Shown: positions 8,731 through 18,091 of the stretch, piece by piece | Position numbering within the stretch: the first letter of the stretch is position 1 | Layout: every line of letters begins with the position of its first letter | Assembly: GCF_011603255.1 (NCBI RefSeq) | Contig: NZ_JAANCM010000005.1 | Coordinates: forward strand, 62,001-126,000 | Length of the DNA stretch: 64,000 nucleotides | Origin: Ferranicluibacter rubi | Lineage (GTDB): Bacteria > Pseudomonadota > Alphaproteobacteria > Rhizobiales > Rhizobiaceae | Direction of reading: 5' to 3' | Program-made: the position numbers and the translations under genes | Notes under the pieces: model-generated | What the model saw: the letters and a program-made list of their open reading frames with translations, nothing else | The model's database searches: none | What the model was told of the DNA's origin: nothing

Positions 8731-9219
8731 TCAGGCCCTTCTTTGCGTCATGTCGGACGCCATCGATGCCAGCCGCGCCCGGGCGGTCGCCAGCTTGGTC
8801 GCGATGACATCCGGCGCCAGGTCCAGGATCCGGCCGGCGTCGCGATAGGTTCTATGCTCGACGGCAACCAGAAGGAAGGCGCTGGCAAGCCCTTCGGGCA
8901 TCGAAATGATCATCTGCTGCACGGCGCCGGCAGTGGCCGTATTTTCCGACGAGCTCTGGCCGTCCTGCAGATTAGCGGGGATGCGCTTGCGGCCCGTGGT
9001 CTCGTCGCGCAGGGTGCGCGCCAGCGTGTAGAGCGCATCTTCCAGCCGACCATGCCCGTTCCAGACCGGCTGGCGCCCTGTCGCGCGCTCGCACACCGTC
9101 TCCACAAGATCATCGGCCTGCAGTCCGTCGCGCGTCAGGGTCAGCGCAAAGCGCCTCAACCTTGGCAGCAGACTGACGAGATCGCGGCTGATGTCGATCG
9201 TTTCCTGAGCTGGGCGCAT
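8731..9219 (-). CDS. RNA polymerase sigma factor, ECF-like
   Basis: A 162-residue sigma-70 family protein with a region 2-like part (LLPRLRRFALTLTRDGLQADDLV) and a region 4-like helix-turn-helix (EHRTYRDAGRILDLAPDVIATKLATARARL). It is a diverged short ECF factor paired with a membrane anti-sigma factor. The ATG at 9219 is chosen because AGGTGAAAGCG directly precedes it; the frame is open to 9363. No convincing GGAAC-type autoregulated promoter was found upstream. Its regulon cannot be told from the window. Confidence 0.8.
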   Translation of the reverse strand: MRPAQETIDISRDLVSLLPRLRRFALTLTRDGLQADDLVETVCERATGRQPVWNGHGRLEDALYTLARTLRDETTGRKRIPANLQDGQSSSENTATAGAVQQMIISMPEGLASAFLLVAVEHRTYRDAGRILDLAPDVIATKLATARARLASMASDMTQRRA

Positions 9220-9418
9220 CGCTTTCACCTGCGGAGGTTTAGTCCGGGCTCTTGACTGTCGGCGCTTCATGGTCGGCACCGAGCCATCGGCTCCCGTCTG
9301 TCGAACCGAACAGATATGAAACCATCGGCTGCTGCTTCGCAAGCCGAGCCATGGTTCTATCACGGTTTTTTGCCGATCACGATGTGGTGGCGCGGTGGTC
9401 AGTTCCGTTTTTGCGCGC

Positions 9419-10327
9419 TCAGGCGAGAAAACGCGTGGTTTCCGCCAGATGCACGCCCTGGCCGATCTCGTTCAGCTCGAAGCGCTCCCGAAGGAGTTTC
9501 CAGTTGCCCGGACTTCCCGAAATCGAAAAGAGGTTGAAGCCTGCGGGCGGCTTGGATCCGCCCAGACCTTGCGATGCCGAGGCTATGCCGACGACCGGGA
9601 CGGGCATTTTCTGGCCGCGCAGCGAGTACACTGTGTTGAGATGGGTGTGGCCGTGCAGCACGAGTTCCGCACCGCCCGCCGAGATGGTGGCACCGAAGCG
9701 GCGGATACCGATCATGCGCTTGTGGGTGGGCGTCGCGCCGCGGATCGGCGGATGGTGGATCATGACGACGCGGAAGAGGCCGGCCTCTCCGGCGGCGCGC
9801 AGCAGGTTGACCGTCTCACGCGCCTGTCGGCGACCGAAATAGCCGCTGGCGGCGAAGGGCGGTGTGGCGAGGGCCGTCGAGCAGCCGATGATCGCGACAT
9901 TGCCGCGAACGCGCATGTAGGGATAGCAGTGGAAGTCCTCGTCCCACTCGGCCGGCGCGTCTTCCCCGCGCATGTAGGGATACCAGGCCTTCGTCGTCTT
10001 CTCGTAGGCGCCCGGCACGTAGGCGTCGTGATTGCCGGGAATGACCGAGATGTTGCTCGGCTCGCCAGCGTCCTGAAGCCAGGCCGTTACCGTTTCGATC
10101 TCTCGCGAAGAGGCGAGATTGACCATATCGCCGGTGATGGCGAGATGATCCGGGTCGATCCGGTCGATCGCATCCATCAGCGTGTTCAGCGTATCTCCCA
10201 CCATATGGCTGCGCCGGTTGCGATGCCAGTTGATGAAACCGGTAATGCGTTTCGAGGCGAGTTCGCGAAGGGACAGGCTGGGGAGGGGACCGAGATGGAT
10301 GTCGGAGATATGCGCTAGTTTGAACAT
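9419..10327 (-). CDS. Metallophosphoesterase (calcineurin-like)
   Basis: A 302-residue calcineurin-like phosphoesterase. All dimetal motifs are present: D-x-H in HISDIHLG at the N-terminus, GDMVN, GNHDAY, the MIHHPP histidine and GHTH. Relatives include the cAMP phosphodiesterase CpdA, but an insertion between the GNHD and HHPP motifs makes the substrate uncertain. No signal peptide is seen, so it is likely cytoplasmic. It is a single gene, same strand as the glutathionyl-hydroquinone reductase upstream, 79 bases apart. Confidence 0.85.
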   Translation of the reverse strand: MFKLAHISDIHLGPLPSLSLRELASKRITGFINWHRNRRSHMVGDTLNTLMDAIDRIDPDHLAITGDMVNLASSREIETVTAWLQDAGEPSNISVIPGNHDAYVPGAYEKTTKAWYPYMRGEDAPAEWDEDFHCYPYMRVRGNVAIIGCSTALATPPFAASGYFGRRQARETVNLLRAAGEAGLFRVVMIHHPPIRGATPTHKRMIGIRRFGATISAGGAELVLHGHTHLNTVYSLRGQKMPVPVVGIASASQGLGGSKPPAGFNLFSISGSPGNWKLLRERFELNEIGQGVHLAETTRFLA

Positions 10328-10406
10328 AGGTTCTACCTAGCGCATATCCTCGCAAAAGCTAACCGCCGCGGCACGCTTTTGCCACAATCTTGAACGGCAC
10401 AGGCGA

Positions 10407-11393
10407 TCAGGCCGCTGCCAGGTGTCCCCTGCCGTGCGGGCTGTCGAGGTCGAGACGCGGACCTTCCGGCACGATGCCGGTCGGGTTGATGGTCTTATGG
10501 CTCTCGTAATAATGATGCTTGATGTGGTGCATATCCACCGTGCCGGCGACACCGGGGGTCTGGTAGAGATCCTTCAGGTAGCCCTGCAGGTTGGGATAGT
10601 CGGCGATGCGGCGGATGTTGCATTTGAAGTGGCCGACATAGACCGGATCGAATCGCACCAGTGTCGTGAACAGCCGCCAGTCGGCTTCGGTTACGCGATC
10701 GCCGAGGAGATAGCGCCGGGTCGACAGCCGCTCTTCGAGATCGTCGAGCGTTTCGAAGAGCGCCGTGACGCTCTCCGCATAGGCCTCCTGCGTGGTCGCA
10801 AAGCCGGCCTTGTAGACGCCGTTGTTGACGGTGTCGTAGATGCGGGCGTTGATCGCGTCGATCTCGCTGCGCATGTCAGTTGGATAAAGGTCGAGCGTCG
10901 ATCCGGTCAGCCCGTCGAAGGCTGCGTTGAGCATGCGGATGATGTCGGCGGATTCGTTGGAGACAAGCTTGTTCTGCGTCTTGTCCCACAGGACGGGAAC
11001 GGTGACGCGGCCGGAATATTTCGGATCGGCACGGACGTAGATTTCGGACAGCGCCTTTGCGCCGAAGAGATGGTCCTGCGTATCGCCGGGACCGTCCTTG
11101 AACTCCCAGCCCTTGGCCAGCATGAGGTAATCGACGACGGACACCGAGATCAGGTCCTGAAGACCCTTCAGTGTCCGGAAGATCAGCGTGCGATGGGCCC
11201 ATGGACAGGCAAGCGAGACATAGAGGTGGTATCGTCCGGCTTCGGCCTTGAAGCCGGCTTCGCCCGTCGGACCCGCACGGCCATCTGCCGTCACCCAGTT
11301 GCGGAACTGCGATTCGGAGCGCTTGAAATGCCCCTTGGTCGCTGCGGTGTCGTACCAGACGTCGTGCCAGATGCCCTCGACCAGCATGCCCAT
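10407..11393 (-). CDS. Glutathionyl-hydroquinone reductase (Xi-class glutathione transferase)
   Basis: A 328-residue protein of the YqjG/PcpF family, which removes glutathione from glutathionyl-hydroquinones. The active-site Cys63 sits in LACPWAHRT. Family features include the long N-terminal segment before the thioredoxin fold, VPVLWD, SNESADIIRML and a helical C-terminal domain (ADWRLFTTLVRFDPVYVGHF). The ATG at 11393 is chosen over upstream starts because the family begins with MGMLVEG. It is divergent from a GNAT gene; the 267 bases between hold no obvious gene. Confidence 0.92.
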   Translation of the reverse strand: MGMLVEGIWHDVWYDTAATKGHFKRSESQFRNWVTADGRAGPTGEAGFKAEAGRYHLYVSLACPWAHRTLIFRTLKGLQDLISVSVVDYLMLAKGWEFKDGPGDTQDHLFGAKALSEIYVRADPKYSGRVTVPVLWDKTQNKLVSNESADIIRMLNAAFDGLTGSTLDLYPTDMRSEIDAINARIYDTVNNGVYKAGFATTQEAYAESVTALFETLDDLEERLSTRRYLLGDRVTEADWRLFTTLVRFDPVYVGHFKCNIRRIADYPNLQGYLKDLYQTPGVAGTVDMHHIKHHYYESHKTINPTGIVPEGPRLDLDSPHGRGHLAAA

Positions 11394-11660
11394 GGATCGG
11401 TTTCCTCGTTGTCGTTTCCAGTGTCTTCGATGCCACACAAGATAGGAGACCGGCAATGTTGGGACAGGCCTGTCGCGGTGAACGATGCGTTTTCACTTGG
11501 TGATGCATTTTTTTTCTGCTATCGGCGCACCAGCTTTTTCTTGAAAGACGTGAACATGCATTTTGCAGGAAACCCTCGACGACGCTGATGACCATGCTTT
11601 CGGGCATGCGCGGTCGCGCGTTGCCGTTCCCCATGTTTCGTTCGCCAATCGGGTTTCCCT

Positions 11661-12167
11661 ATGTTCATGCACAAGCACGACCTCGTCTATCTGACGGAAG
11701 ATGCCTCCCACGCCGCCGCTATCGAACTGATCAATGAGGAAGCCTTCGGCCCCGGCCGGTTTGCGCGCGCCGCTGCCCGCATCCGCGAGCAGGGGCCGCA
11801 TGATCGCTCCCTGTCCTTCATCTGCGCCGACGATGGCGAGACGATCGGTTCCGTGCGGATGACGCCCGTCTCGGCCGGTCCTGTCGCCGCGCATCTGCTG
11901 GGCCCCCTGGCTGTGCGGCCTTCCCACAAGAACAGGGGAATCGGACGGGAACTGGTGCGCATCGCCGTGGAGGCCGCCCGGCGGAAGGGCTCGGAGGCCG
12001 TGATCCTCGTCGGCGATGCTGCCTATTACCAGCCGCTCGGCTTCGAGCCCGTCTCCCGCGGCGCGCTCGCCTTCCCCGGCCCGGTCGATATGGCGCGGGT
12101 TCTGGTGGTTCCGATCGGCGCCGACATCCATGCGCGGCTTTCCGGTGAAATCCGCTGGCGCGGCTGA
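11661..12167 (+). CDS. GNAT family N-acetyltransferase (YhbS-like)
   Basis: A 168-residue single-domain GNAT acetyltransferase. The acetyl-CoA binding motif is HKNRGIGRELV (about 89-99), preceded by LGPLAVRPS (beta strand 4) and followed by VILVGDAAYYQPLGFEPVS, which matches the YhbS group. These enzymes move an acetyl group from acetyl-CoA to an amine; the acceptor is unknown. The ribosome site is weak and ATG 11661 or 11667 could be used. Confidence 0.85.
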   Translation: MFMHKHDLVYLTEDASHAAAIELINEEAFGPGRFARAAARIREQGPHDRSLSFICADDGETIGSVRMTPVSAGPVAAHLLGPLAVRPSHKNRGIGRELVRIAVEAARRKGSEAVILVGDAAYYQPLGFEPVSRGALAFPGPVDMARVLVVPIGADIHARLSGEIRWRG

Positions 12168-12268
12168 TCGCGCCAATTGTCGGGCTCGGCGTAAGCGTTC
12201 CTCAATATCGTCTGCGTAGTGTGGGGCGTGTCCGGATCCCGTGCCGGACGAAGCCAGGGTGCGCGTTC

Positions 12269-13135
12269 ATGTCCGGTCTCAAGGGTCTCGTGCTCGCGTT
12301 CATCGTCTTTGCGCTCGGCTACCTCGGGGTCGCGGGCGACGAGCGGTGGTACCGCTTCAACCCGCCGCCGCCGCTGCCGCGCGCCGATGAAAGCGGCTTT
12401 GCGGCCGTCAACGGGATTCGCATGTATTATGCGGTCTACGGCAAGGGGAAGGGGTCGCCGATCCTGCTCATCCATGGCGGTATGGGAAGCGCCGACGTCT
12501 GGGGTTTCCAAGTGCCGATCCTCGCGAAGACCCACGAGGTCATCATTGCCGACAGCCGGGGACATGGCCACTCCACCCGCACGGATGCGCCCTTCACCTA
12601 TCATCTCATGGCCGAGGACTATATCGCGCTCTTGGACACGCTGAAGATCGAGCGGACGGCGCTCGTCGGCTGGAGCGATGGCGGCATCATCGGGCTCGAC
12701 ATCGCCCTGCATCATCCGGAACGGCTGACGAAACTCTTCGCGCAGGCGGCCAACGTCTCGCCGGACGGGCTTCTTCCCCAACCGCGCTTCTCGCTGCACC
12801 AGTCCGATGGCAATCGTGACGAGACGGACTATCGCCGCCTCTCCTCGACGCCCGACGACTATCCTGCGTTTCGGGAGGCCATCGCCAAGCTCTGGGAGAC
12901 CGAGCCTCATTATTCCGAAGCCGACCTGAAGAGCATCCGCGTGCCGACCCTGATTGCTCTCGGGGATCATGACGAAGCGGTCAGCCGTGCGCATTCCGAA
13001 TATATCGCCCGCACGATCCCCGGTGCCCGGTTCCTCCTGCTCAGGGATGTCGGCCATAAAGCCATCTATCAGGACCCGGCAGGCTATGCCGCCGCTGTAC
13101 TCGCCTTCATCGACGGCACCAGTCCCAAGAGCTAG
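12269..13135 (+). CDS. Alpha/beta hydrolase with N-terminal membrane anchor
   Basis: A 288-residue alpha/beta hydrolase. Residues about 5-22 form a hydrophobic signal anchor, then a Pro-rich linker. The catalytic triad is visible: Ser136 in GWSDGG, Asp in LGDHDEA and His in DVGHKAIY; the oxyanion loop is LIHGGMGS. The fold suggests an esterase or lipase-like enzyme facing the periplasm, substrate unknown. ATG 12269 is chosen over a GTG at 12221. Its TAG stop shares the palindrome CTAG with the stop of the convergent gene. Confidence 0.85.
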   Translation: MSGLKGLVLAFIVFALGYLGVAGDERWYRFNPPPPLPRADESGFAAVNGIRMYYAVYGKGKGSPILLIHGGMGSADVWGFQVPILAKTHEVIIADSRGHGHSTRTDAPFTYHLMAEDYIALLDTLKIERTALVGWSDGGIIGLDIALHHPERLTKLFAQAANVSPDGLLPQPRFSLHQSDGNRDETDYRRLSSTPDDYPAFREAIAKLWETEPHYSEADLKSIRVPTLIALGDHDEAVSRAHSEYIARTIPGARFLLLRDVGHKAIYQDPAGYAAAVLAFIDGTSPKS

Positions 13136-15213
13136 CGGCCTTCACGATACCAAGTGCTGGAGAGCACCAGCAACAGCGCGGCGAGGCCGAGGAAGCCGGC
13201 GAAGAGCGGGAGAGAGTTGACACCCTTCAGCACGGTTTCATCGGTCATGCGCAGCGACATCCGATTGGCATCGGCGACGCGAACCGGACCGCGAACGGGC
13301 AGGATGGCGGGTAGGTCGATGGTGCCGGAGGCATCGGCCACGCGGTGGACGAGCCCCTTCGTCTTCTCCGCCCAGGGCGCCAGCATATCCTCCGTTGAGA
13401 CCGTCGCCTTGAACTCCGGCGCGTCCACGCTGCCGACATGGACGAGCGTCGTCAGGTCGCCATTGGCCACCTCGAACAGGCCGGTTTCGCCGGTGCGCAC
13501 ATCCGCGCGGTAGAGCCCGGGCTCGCGTTCGGTCAGGGTGACGTCCTGCGTTCCGCCCGATGGCAGGGTGAGGCGCGCGGGGCCGGGATCTCCGGCGATG
13601 GTCTGGCGGGTGACCTCGAGCGTCCGGCCGCTGGCGCGTGCGGTCAGGGCTTCCTCTTCCAAGGCGGGCTCCTGCATCAGCCAGTGCGCCATGCGGCGAT
13701 AGAGCGATACACTGGGGCCGCCGCCCTCGAAGCCGCGCGCCCAGAGCCAGCCTTGATCGGATAGCAACATGGCGACGCGGCCCTTGCCGACGCGGTTCAG
13801 CACCAGCAGGGGCTTGTTGTCGGCGCCCTGCATGATCGTCTGTCCCTCCGGCGGATCGACATCGACGGTGCGGAACCAGCGGCCCCAATGCGGCGGCTCG
13901 CTATTGGCACCCTCGAGCCCGCGTGTCACCGGATGCTTCCGGCCCTCGTCGGTCAGTCGCGGGAAGAAGGCCTTGTCGTTCATCTGGCCGGTGGGGCTCG
14001 CAGGAAGGACCGCGGACAGAGGCGTGGTGGCGATCGAGTCGGCACCTGCGTGTTCCGGGCCCGCGGCAATCAGCAGCGCGCCGCCGTTTTCGACATATTG
14101 CGCGATGTTGTCGTAATAGATGATCGGCAGTACGCCGCGATGCTGGTAGCGGTCGAAGATGATCAGGTCGAACTCGTTGATCTTCTCGATGAACAGCTCG
14201 CGGGTGGGGAAGGCGATCAGCGACAACTCGTTGATCGGGGTGCCGTCCTGCTTTTCCGGAGGGCGCAGAATGGTGAAATGCACCAGATCGACGGACGCGT
14301 CGGACTTCAGCAGATTGCGCCAGGCGCGCTCGCCGGAATGCGGTTCGCCGGAGACGAGGAGCACGCGCAGGTTCTCGCGGATGCCGTCAAGAACGTGAAC
14401 GGCGCGATTATTCGCCTCGGTCACCTCGCCGGCCAGCGGCGCTACGGCGAACTCCAGAATATTGTTGCCGCCGCGCGGCACGGTGAAGCGGAACGGGATG
14501 TCGGTGCCCGGTTCGGCCTGCTGCGTGGCGATCTGCTGGCCGTTGAGGCTGACGGCGACTTCGGCCGTGCCGGCAGGCGTGCGGCCGTCGTCGATGACGC
14601 GGAAGGTGACGGCCTGCTCCTCGCCGACGATGCCGAAGCGCGGGCCGCTGATGACCTCGATACGGCGGTCGAATTCATCGGGCTGGCCCGTGATGAGGCC
14701 ATGGATCGGCGCATCGAAGCCGAGCGGCTGGTTGATGTCGGGCACGTCATGGATTTGCCCGTCGGTGATGAAGATGGCGCCGCCGACGCGGGCCGGGGGC
14801 ACGTCGGAGAGCGCGTTCGACAGAGCCGAGAACAGGCGCGTCGATGGCGTTTCGGTGTCAGCATCGTCGGCGGCTTCCACGATACGCGGCTCGATCTGCG
14901 GGAAGCGCGCAAGGCGCTCCTTCAGCGTCGCGAGCGCCTGATCGGTCATGGCGCGCCGGTTGGCCGCGCCCTGACCCACATCCTGGCTCTGGCTGCGATC
15001 GACCACCACGGCGACGATGGTGGAAAGCGGTTCGCGTTCTTCCTGAAAGAAGACGGGGTTGGCGAGCGCAAGGCAGAGCGCGGCCAGTGCCAGCGCGCGG
15101 AGCACGGCGCCGCGAACGCCGCGCCACAGTGACAACGCGATCAGAATGGCAGCGAGGATCGACAGAGCGATCAGCACGGCCTGGGGAACGAGGGGCGAAA
15201 AGTCGATGGTCAT
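13132..15213 (-). CDS. Membrane protein with VWA-like domain, MoxR operon
   Basis: A 693-residue protein with two N-terminal membrane helices (about 11-30 and 37-55) and a von Willebrand factor A-like domain whose metal site motif D-R-S-Q-S (72-76, DxSxS) is intact. A large central region with a glutamine amidotransferase-like fold follows (GGALLIAAGPEHAGA), then a C-terminal membrane helix (about 670-688). It is the last gene of a MoxR-DUF58-DUF4159 operon, 10 bases after its neighbour. By analogy to Bat and MoxR systems it may act in envelope assembly or stress tolerance, but no specific function is known. Confidence 0.75.
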   Translation of the reverse strand: MTIDFSPLVPQAVLIALSILAAILIALSLWRGVRGAVLRALALAALCLALANPVFFQEEREPLSTIVAVVVDRSQSQDVGQGAANRRAMTDQALATLKERLARFPQIEPRIVEAADDADTETPSTRLFSALSNALSDVPPARVGGAIFITDGQIHDVPDINQPLGFDAPIHGLITGQPDEFDRRIEVISGPRFGIVGEEQAVTFRVIDDGRTPAGTAEVAVSLNGQQIATQQAEPGTDIPFRFTVPRGGNNILEFAVAPLAGEVTEANNRAVHVLDGIRENLRVLLVSGEPHSGERAWRNLLKSDASVDLVHFTILRPPEKQDGTPINELSLIAFPTRELFIEKINEFDLIIFDRYQHRGVLPIIYYDNIAQYVENGGALLIAAGPEHAGADSIATTPLSAVLPASPTGQMNDKAFFPRLTDEGRKHPVTRGLEGANSEPPHWGRWFRTVDVDPPEGQTIMQGADNKPLLVLNRVGKGRVAMLLSDQGWLWARGFEGGGPSVSLYRRMAHWLMQEPALEEEALTARASGRTLEVTRQTIAGDPGPARLTLPSGGTQDVTLTEREPGLYRADVRTGETGLFEVANGDLTTLVHVGSVDAPEFKATVSTEDMLAPWAEKTKGLVHRVADASGTIDLPAILPVRGPVRVADANRMSLRMTDETVLKGVNSLPLFAGFLGLAALLLVLSSTWYREGR

Positions 15214-15223
15214 TGATGGGCCT

Positions 15224-18091
15224 TCACTGGCCGAGCCGTTCGAGCAGCGCCGGGATATGCACCTGATCGGCCTTGTAGTTGCCGGTGAGCATATACATCA
15301 TGATGTTGACGCCCGAGCGGAACGCATATTCGCGTTGCATCTCGTCCGGCGGCACCGTCGGCAGCAGCGGCGCGCCGTTGTCGTCGGTCGCCCAGGCGCC
15401 CGCCAGGTCATTGCCTGTGATCATGATCGGCGAGACGCCGTCGCCCGAGCGGGCAGGGCGTTCCGATTGCTCGCTTGTGCTCTGCGGCTGCGCCTCGATC
15501 CACAGGGGGCTGCCGGTATAGCGGCCGGGGAAGGAGGTGAGCAGGTAGAAGGACTTGGTCAGCACATTGTCGGTCGGCACGGGTTCCAGTGGGGGAATGT
15601 CGAGATCGGAGAGAATCGCCTGCAGGCGCTCGGTGTTCGGGCTCGTGCCCGAGGCGGCCGACAGGGAGGAGAGCTGGTCGCGCGTGTCGAACAGCACGGT
15701 ACCGCCGGCGCGCATATAGGCGTCGATCCGGCTGATGGCGGCAGGGCTCGGCATTTCGGCATTGGCGGAAATCGGCCAGTAGATCAGCGAGTAGAACGAC
15801 AGTTCGTCCTTTGAGATATCGAGGCCGACAGGCGCGCCGGGCTCCAGCGTCGTTCGGTAGGTCAGGAACTCGGTCAGGCCGGCAAGTCCGCGCTCGGAGA
15901 TACGATCGACCTCGCTTTCGCCAGTGACGACATAGGCCAGATGCGTATTGTCGAGATGGCCGAGAATTTCTTCGTCGCCGGGACGCGTATCGTCAATGGG
16001 ACCTTGCGCGGGCGCTGCCGGCGCCTGTGGGGCGGGTTGGGCCTGTGCATGCGCAGGCTGGGGCGAAAGGACGCTTGCGCCGAGGGCAGTCACACCGATG
16101 GCCAGCATGGCGGTTGCCGTGCGCAGGCGGTTGGTGCGCGCGAACGTGCCGGCCATGAAGAGAACGATCAGCGTATCCATTATCAGGAGAATCAGAGCGG
16201 CGGAGAAGAGGGCGGGTTTCATCGACCAGGCCTCGCTGCCGATCAGGGCTTCGCTGGTGTAGGGCATCGGCAGATCCGTGCTTTCGATCGGACGCAGGGT
16301 CGCATCCCGGGGCAGGAGATTGAGCGCAACGAAGCCTTCCTCGGAACCGTAGAGGCCGGGAGGATGCTCCACGTCGGCCACGGGCGTGACGCCGGCCGCG
16401 ATCTCCAGCGGACGCGCGCCGCCGGTTTCGGTCACCAGCGTGCCGTCGGCATTCATCAGGCGGTAGGGCGGCAGGGCCTGCGCCGCAGCACCGCCTTCGC
16501 TGGTGACGCCGCCGCTGCGCGACAGCTGCACGACGCGGCGTAGCATCTCCACGAAGTCGCCGGAGATCGGCAGGTTCGACCATGTTGCCTCTGCGCTGAC
16601 ATGGAAGAGAACGATGCGGCCGGCGCCCAGCGTGCGCGTGGTGACGAGCGGCGTGCCGTCGGCAAGGCTTGCCCAGGTGCGCTGCGAGAGGTCGGCGGTG
16701 GGTTCGGCCAGCACCTGCCGGTTGACGGTGATGCCTTCCGGGCGCGGCATGCCGGCGAAGGGGCTGGTGGCCGGGTATGGCGCCAGCGGCTGGGGTTCCG
16801 ACCAGGAGAGGGTGCCACCGAGCGCGCGTTCGCCCTGGCGCAGGCGCACGGGCACCAGCGGGTCATCGGCCGGTGCAGCGGCAAGGCGCGGCCCGGCGAA
16901 GCGCACCAGCGTGCCGCCGTTCTGGATCCAGCGCGTCATGGCCGGCGTCGTATCCTCCGGCAGGCGGCCTATGTCGGCCATGATGACCATCGACGGCTTC
17001 TGCTCGAGAAGCTGCGGCAGCGCGACGGCAAGGTCGGTCTCCGTTGGTTGGACGAGGTCGGCATAAGGCGCCAGCGCACGGTTGATGTAGTAGAGCGGCG
17101 ACAGAAGCGGCTGGGACTGGTCGCGTGCCTCGCCGGAGAGAAGCGCCACGCGGCGGCGGCGGAAGCCGTCGTCCAGCAGGTAGGTGCTGCCCGCAGTGGC
17201 CAGGCCGTCGATGCCGATGCGCGCAAAATCGTTGCGCAGTTCGAACGGCGCCGTCAGCGTACCCGAGGCAGTGGCTTCACCCGCTGGGAAGATGATGCTG
17301 CCGTTCGAGATGGCCCGGCCGCGTGTATCGAAGGCGGTGAGCGCCACAGTGCGGGGGGCCGCACTCTCAAGCCGGGTCGCGGTGATCCGCATGGCATCGG
17401 CCTCGTTGACGGCGCCCGTCAGCGCGATCGCATCGCCGCCATCACTCTCGATCAGCCGCAGGCTTTGCGGAGACAGGGATGCCAGGTCGCGCATAACGGT
17501 GTCATCGCCCGACGCGATGCCGTCGCTGATGAAGGCGAGCGTGCCGGGGCGCGTACCGTCAAGCCCGGTGCGCAGAGCCGCAACGGCCTCCGTGCGGTTC
17601 GGGCGCAGCGGGCGTGGGGCGGCGGCGGCCAGCCGGGTGCGGGCGGCGGTGGCGGTGCCGGGCACACCGTCATTTTCGCGATCTGCGGAAAAGACGATGG
17701 AGACGGGGACGTCTGCGGATTCCGCTTCCGTGATCAGCGCGTCTGCTGTGCGCACGCGGCGCTCCCAGTCGTTTGCCGTCGCCCAGCCATTGTCGATGAC
17801 CAACGCCAGCGGCCCCGCCGCCGACAGCGTGCCGACGCGGGGATTGACGACCGGATCGGCGATGGCGAGGATGATCAGCGCCGCCACGAGCATCCGCAAG
17901 GCGGTCAGCCACCACGGGCTTTTCGACGGCGTCTCCTCGCGCTTCAGCACGCCGGCAAGAATGCGCAGCGGCGGGAAGACCTCCGTCACGGGCTTCGGCG
18001 GCGTCAGCCGCAGCAGCCACCAGATCGCGGGCAGTGCGACCAGCGCTGCGAGCATCAACGGGCTGGAAAAGACGAAGGGCAGGACGCTCAT
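15224..18091 (-). CDS. BatA-like N-terminal / DUF4159 domain membrane protein
   Basis: A 955-residue protein. The N-terminal part (residues 1-85) resembles the aerotolerance regulator BatA N-domain: two membrane helices with the linker LRLTPPKPVTEVFPPLRIL. A long VWA/amidotransferase-like middle follows, then another membrane helix near 645-665, an Ala/Pro/Gln-rich linker and a C-terminal DUF4159 domain (SFYSLIYWPIS, GGTVLFDTRDQ). The start overlaps the DUF58 stop by 4 bases. ATG 18091 is preferred over 18199 because the extension is Arg/His-rich frame noise. Function is unknown; the MoxR context suggests a periplasmic or envelope complex. Confidence 0.8.
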   Translation of the reverse strand: MSVLPFVFSSPLMLAALVALPAIWWLLRLTPPKPVTEVFPPLRILAGVLKREETPSKSPWWLTALRMLVAALIILAIADPVVNPRVGTLSAAGPLALVIDNGWATANDWERRVRTADALITEAESADVPVSIVFSADRENDGVPGTATAARTRLAAAAPRPLRPNRTEAVAALRTGLDGTRPGTLAFISDGIASGDDTVMRDLASLSPQSLRLIESDGGDAIALTGAVNEADAMRITATRLESAAPRTVALTAFDTRGRAISNGSIIFPAGEATASGTLTAPFELRNDFARIGIDGLATAGSTYLLDDGFRRRRVALLSGEARDQSQPLLSPLYYINRALAPYADLVQPTETDLAVALPQLLEQKPSMVIMADIGRLPEDTTPAMTRWIQNGGTLVRFAGPRLAAAPADDPLVPVRLRQGERALGGTLSWSEPQPLAPYPATSPFAGMPRPEGITVNRQVLAEPTADLSQRTWASLADGTPLVTTRTLGAGRIVLFHVSAEATWSNLPISGDFVEMLRRVVQLSRSGGVTSEGGAAAQALPPYRLMNADGTLVTETGGARPLEIAAGVTPVADVEHPPGLYGSEEGFVALNLLPRDATLRPIESTDLPMPYTSEALIGSEAWSMKPALFSAALILLIMDTLIVLFMAGTFARTNRLRTATAMLAIGVTALGASVLSPQPAHAQAQPAPQAPAAPAQGPIDDTRPGDEEILGHLDNTHLAYVVTGESEVDRISERGLAGLTEFLTYRTTLEPGAPVGLDISKDELSFYSLIYWPISANAEMPSPAAISRIDAYMRAGGTVLFDTRDQLSSLSAASGTSPNTERLQAILSDLDIPPLEPVPTDNVLTKSFYLLTSFPGRYTGSPLWIEAQPQSTSEQSERPARSGDGVSPIMITGNDLAGAWATDDNGAPLLPTVPPDEMQREYAFRSGVNIMMYMLTGNYKADQVHIPALLERLGQ

